Source of the DNA: CPC320 sp002684375
Lineage (GTDB): Bacteria; Pseudomonadota; Alphaproteobacteria; Rhodobacterales; Rhodobacteraceae
NCBI GenBank assembly: GCA_965662545.1
Contig: CBFIHZ010000018.1
Span: 1-64,000 of the forward strand
Reading direction: 5' to 3'
DNA: 64,000 nucleotides
This document shows, piece by piece, positions 63,101 through 64,000 of the stretch; within the stretch, counting starts at the first letter, position 1, and each line of letters starts with the position of its first letter. The notes below the pieces were generated by a model that saw only the letters and a list, made by a program, of their open reading frames with translations, was not told the origin of the DNA and ran no database searches. The position numbers and the translations under genes were made by a program.

Positions 63101-64000
63101 TTAAGCGACTTGGTCAGCCGTACCAAAGCGACCGTAAAAGCTTTGATTTTTTGCGGCCATCTCGCGCAATAGAGACGGGCAACCAAAGCGGTCCCCAAAG
63201 GCGGCTTGCAGTTGATCACAGCGCTCGGCGGCATAAGGGGTGCCAAGCATGTCCAACCAAGACAACGGCCCACCGCTCCAGGGGGCAAAGCCCCAGCCAA
63301 GAATCGCCCCGACGTCACCTTCCCGGATATCCATCAACACGCCCTCTTCCAGCGCTTTGACGGCTTCCAGAACTTGCGCGAACATCAGCCTGTGCTGCAC
63401 ATCGGTCAATTCGGGTTGCGTGGCGGATAATGGATAGTGATCGCCCAGACCATCCCAGTATCCCAGTCTTTTGCCATTCTCGTCATAGGCAAAAAAACCG
63501 GCTTTGACTTTGCGCCCCAGACGGCCCTGATCCTCCATTTTGAAAATTACGTCATCCACCGCCCCGTCAGGATAGGCATTGCCCATCGCCGCTTTGGTGG
63601 CCCGTGCGATTTTTGCGCCAAGATCGATCGAGGTCTCATCGACCAGTTGCAATGGTCCCACAGGGAAGCCCAGCATTCTTGCTGCATTGTCGATCAGCGC
63701 CGGTGCGACGCCTTCTGACACCATGCGAATGCCTTCGTTTATATAGGGTATAATGCAGCGGTTGGCATAGAAAAACCGTGCATCATTGACCACGATGGGC
63801 GTCTTGCGAATCTGTCGGACGTAATCCAGTGCTTTGGCAACAGCTCGGTCACCGGTTTGTTTGCCTTTGATAATCTCGACCAGTGCCATGCGTTCCACGG
63901 GGCTGAAAAAATGGATGCCGATAAATTGATCTGGCCGGCCTGAGGCTTTGGCCAAGTCGCTGATTGGCAGGGTCGAGGTGTTCGAGGCAAAAATGCAATC
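63101..64000 (-). CDS. fadJ: 3-hydroxyacyl-CoA dehydrogenase/enoyl-CoA hydratase, FadJ/FadB type (C-terminal part)
   Basis: The frame is open from 64000 to a stop at 63101, so about 299 C-terminal residues are visible. It enters in the dehydrogenase Rossmann end (ASNTSTLPISDLAKAS), continues through the catalytic His/Glu block (FIGIHFFSPVERMALVEII) and GRLGRKVKAGFFAYD, and ends with the second dehydrogenase-type helical domain (GWGFAPWSGGPLSWLD). It catalyses two steps of fatty acid beta-oxidation. The N-terminal hydratase lies outside the window. Confidence 0.92.
   Translation of the reverse strand, partial: DCIFASNTSTLPISDLAKASGRPDQFIGIHFFSPVERMALVEIIKGKQTGDRAVAKALDYVRQIRKTPIVVNDARFFYANRCIIPYINEGIRMVSEGVAPALIDNAARMLGFPVGPLQLVDETSIDLGAKIARATKAAMGNAYPDGAVDDVIFKMEDQGRLGRKVKAGFFAYDENGKRLGYWDGLGDHYPLSATQPELTDVQHRLMFAQVLEAVKALEEGVLMDIREGDVGAILGWGFAPWSGGPLSWLDMLGTPYAAERCDQLQAAFGDRFGCPSLLREMAAKNQSFYGRFGTADQVA

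Noticed and set aside
1..64000. CRISPR arrays, tRNA or rRNA genes, prophage or integrase-bounded island
   Set aside because: No regular spaced repeats, no tRNA-like cloverleaf ends and no phage structural genes were noticed on either strand.

Overview
The window looks like a chromosomal segment of a marine alphaproteobacterium of the Roseobacter group (Rhodobacterales). The basis is gene content and protein style: prkA, a gcvH-gcvP pair, argD-argF, meaB and prpE, a DUF4399 protein, PCuAC, and a cdd-deoA-deoB-add-upp salvage operon. No rRNA, tRNA, CRISPR array or prophage was seen. The identification is inferred from protein resemblance only; no search was run.

Left arm (1-12.9 kb). This part is gene-poor and full of decayed DNA. 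It holds the start of prkA, two LysR regulators, trmL, three insertion-sequence remnants (an IS66 with tnpA fused to tnpC, an old IS3 relic on the minus strand, and an IS3 with both ends but a dead transposase), a possible decayed FIST-like gene, and the 3' end of a broken gcvT just before gcvH. Inside it sits an intact four-gene minus-strand operon (9861 to 5418): a xi-class glutathione transferase, a fusion of two CDGSH iron-sulphur domains with a glutamate-synthase-like FMN domain, a truncated-globin-like protein with a SAP-like tail, and a second xi-class transferase. This is the most interesting cluster in the window.

Middle (12.9-38.6 kb). Glycine cleavage (gcvH, gcvP) is followed by an inositol-monophosphatase-family protein. 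A DinB gene and a YafY/WYL regulator follow, with the regulator's promoter/operator and start duplicated upstream of DinB. Next come a multicopper oxidase, the ybbA-ybbP ABC system divergent from a TesA-like esterase, cspA, a GNAT protein, truA, a DUF4399 protein, a voltage-gated K+ channel, argD-argF, hrpB with a DUF3108 protein, meaB, rpmB, a DUF2946-like/PCuAC copper pair, and an unrecognised exported protein with an HEYAH motif.

Right arm (38.7-64 kb). Housekeeping and central metabolism: lepA, an alpha/beta hydrolase, glyA, nadK, an amidase, ada, a PEP mutase/isocitrate lyase homologue, prpE, maeB, a glyoxalase/cupin protein, the tightly overlapping nucleoside salvage operon, a SPOR protein, a membrane protein resembling an M48 peptidase that has lost its zinc histidines, an acyl-CoA synthetase, an epimerase with an AIG1/FAR-17a-type membrane protein, and the C-terminal part of a FadB/FadJ-type enzyme leaving the window.

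Metabolic themes are one-carbon/glycine metabolism (gcvH, gcvP, glyA), propionate and acyl-CoA use (prpE, meaB, acyl-CoA ligase, FadJ-like, maeB), nucleoside salvage, and redox/alkylation defence (xi-GSTs, globin, Ada, DinB).
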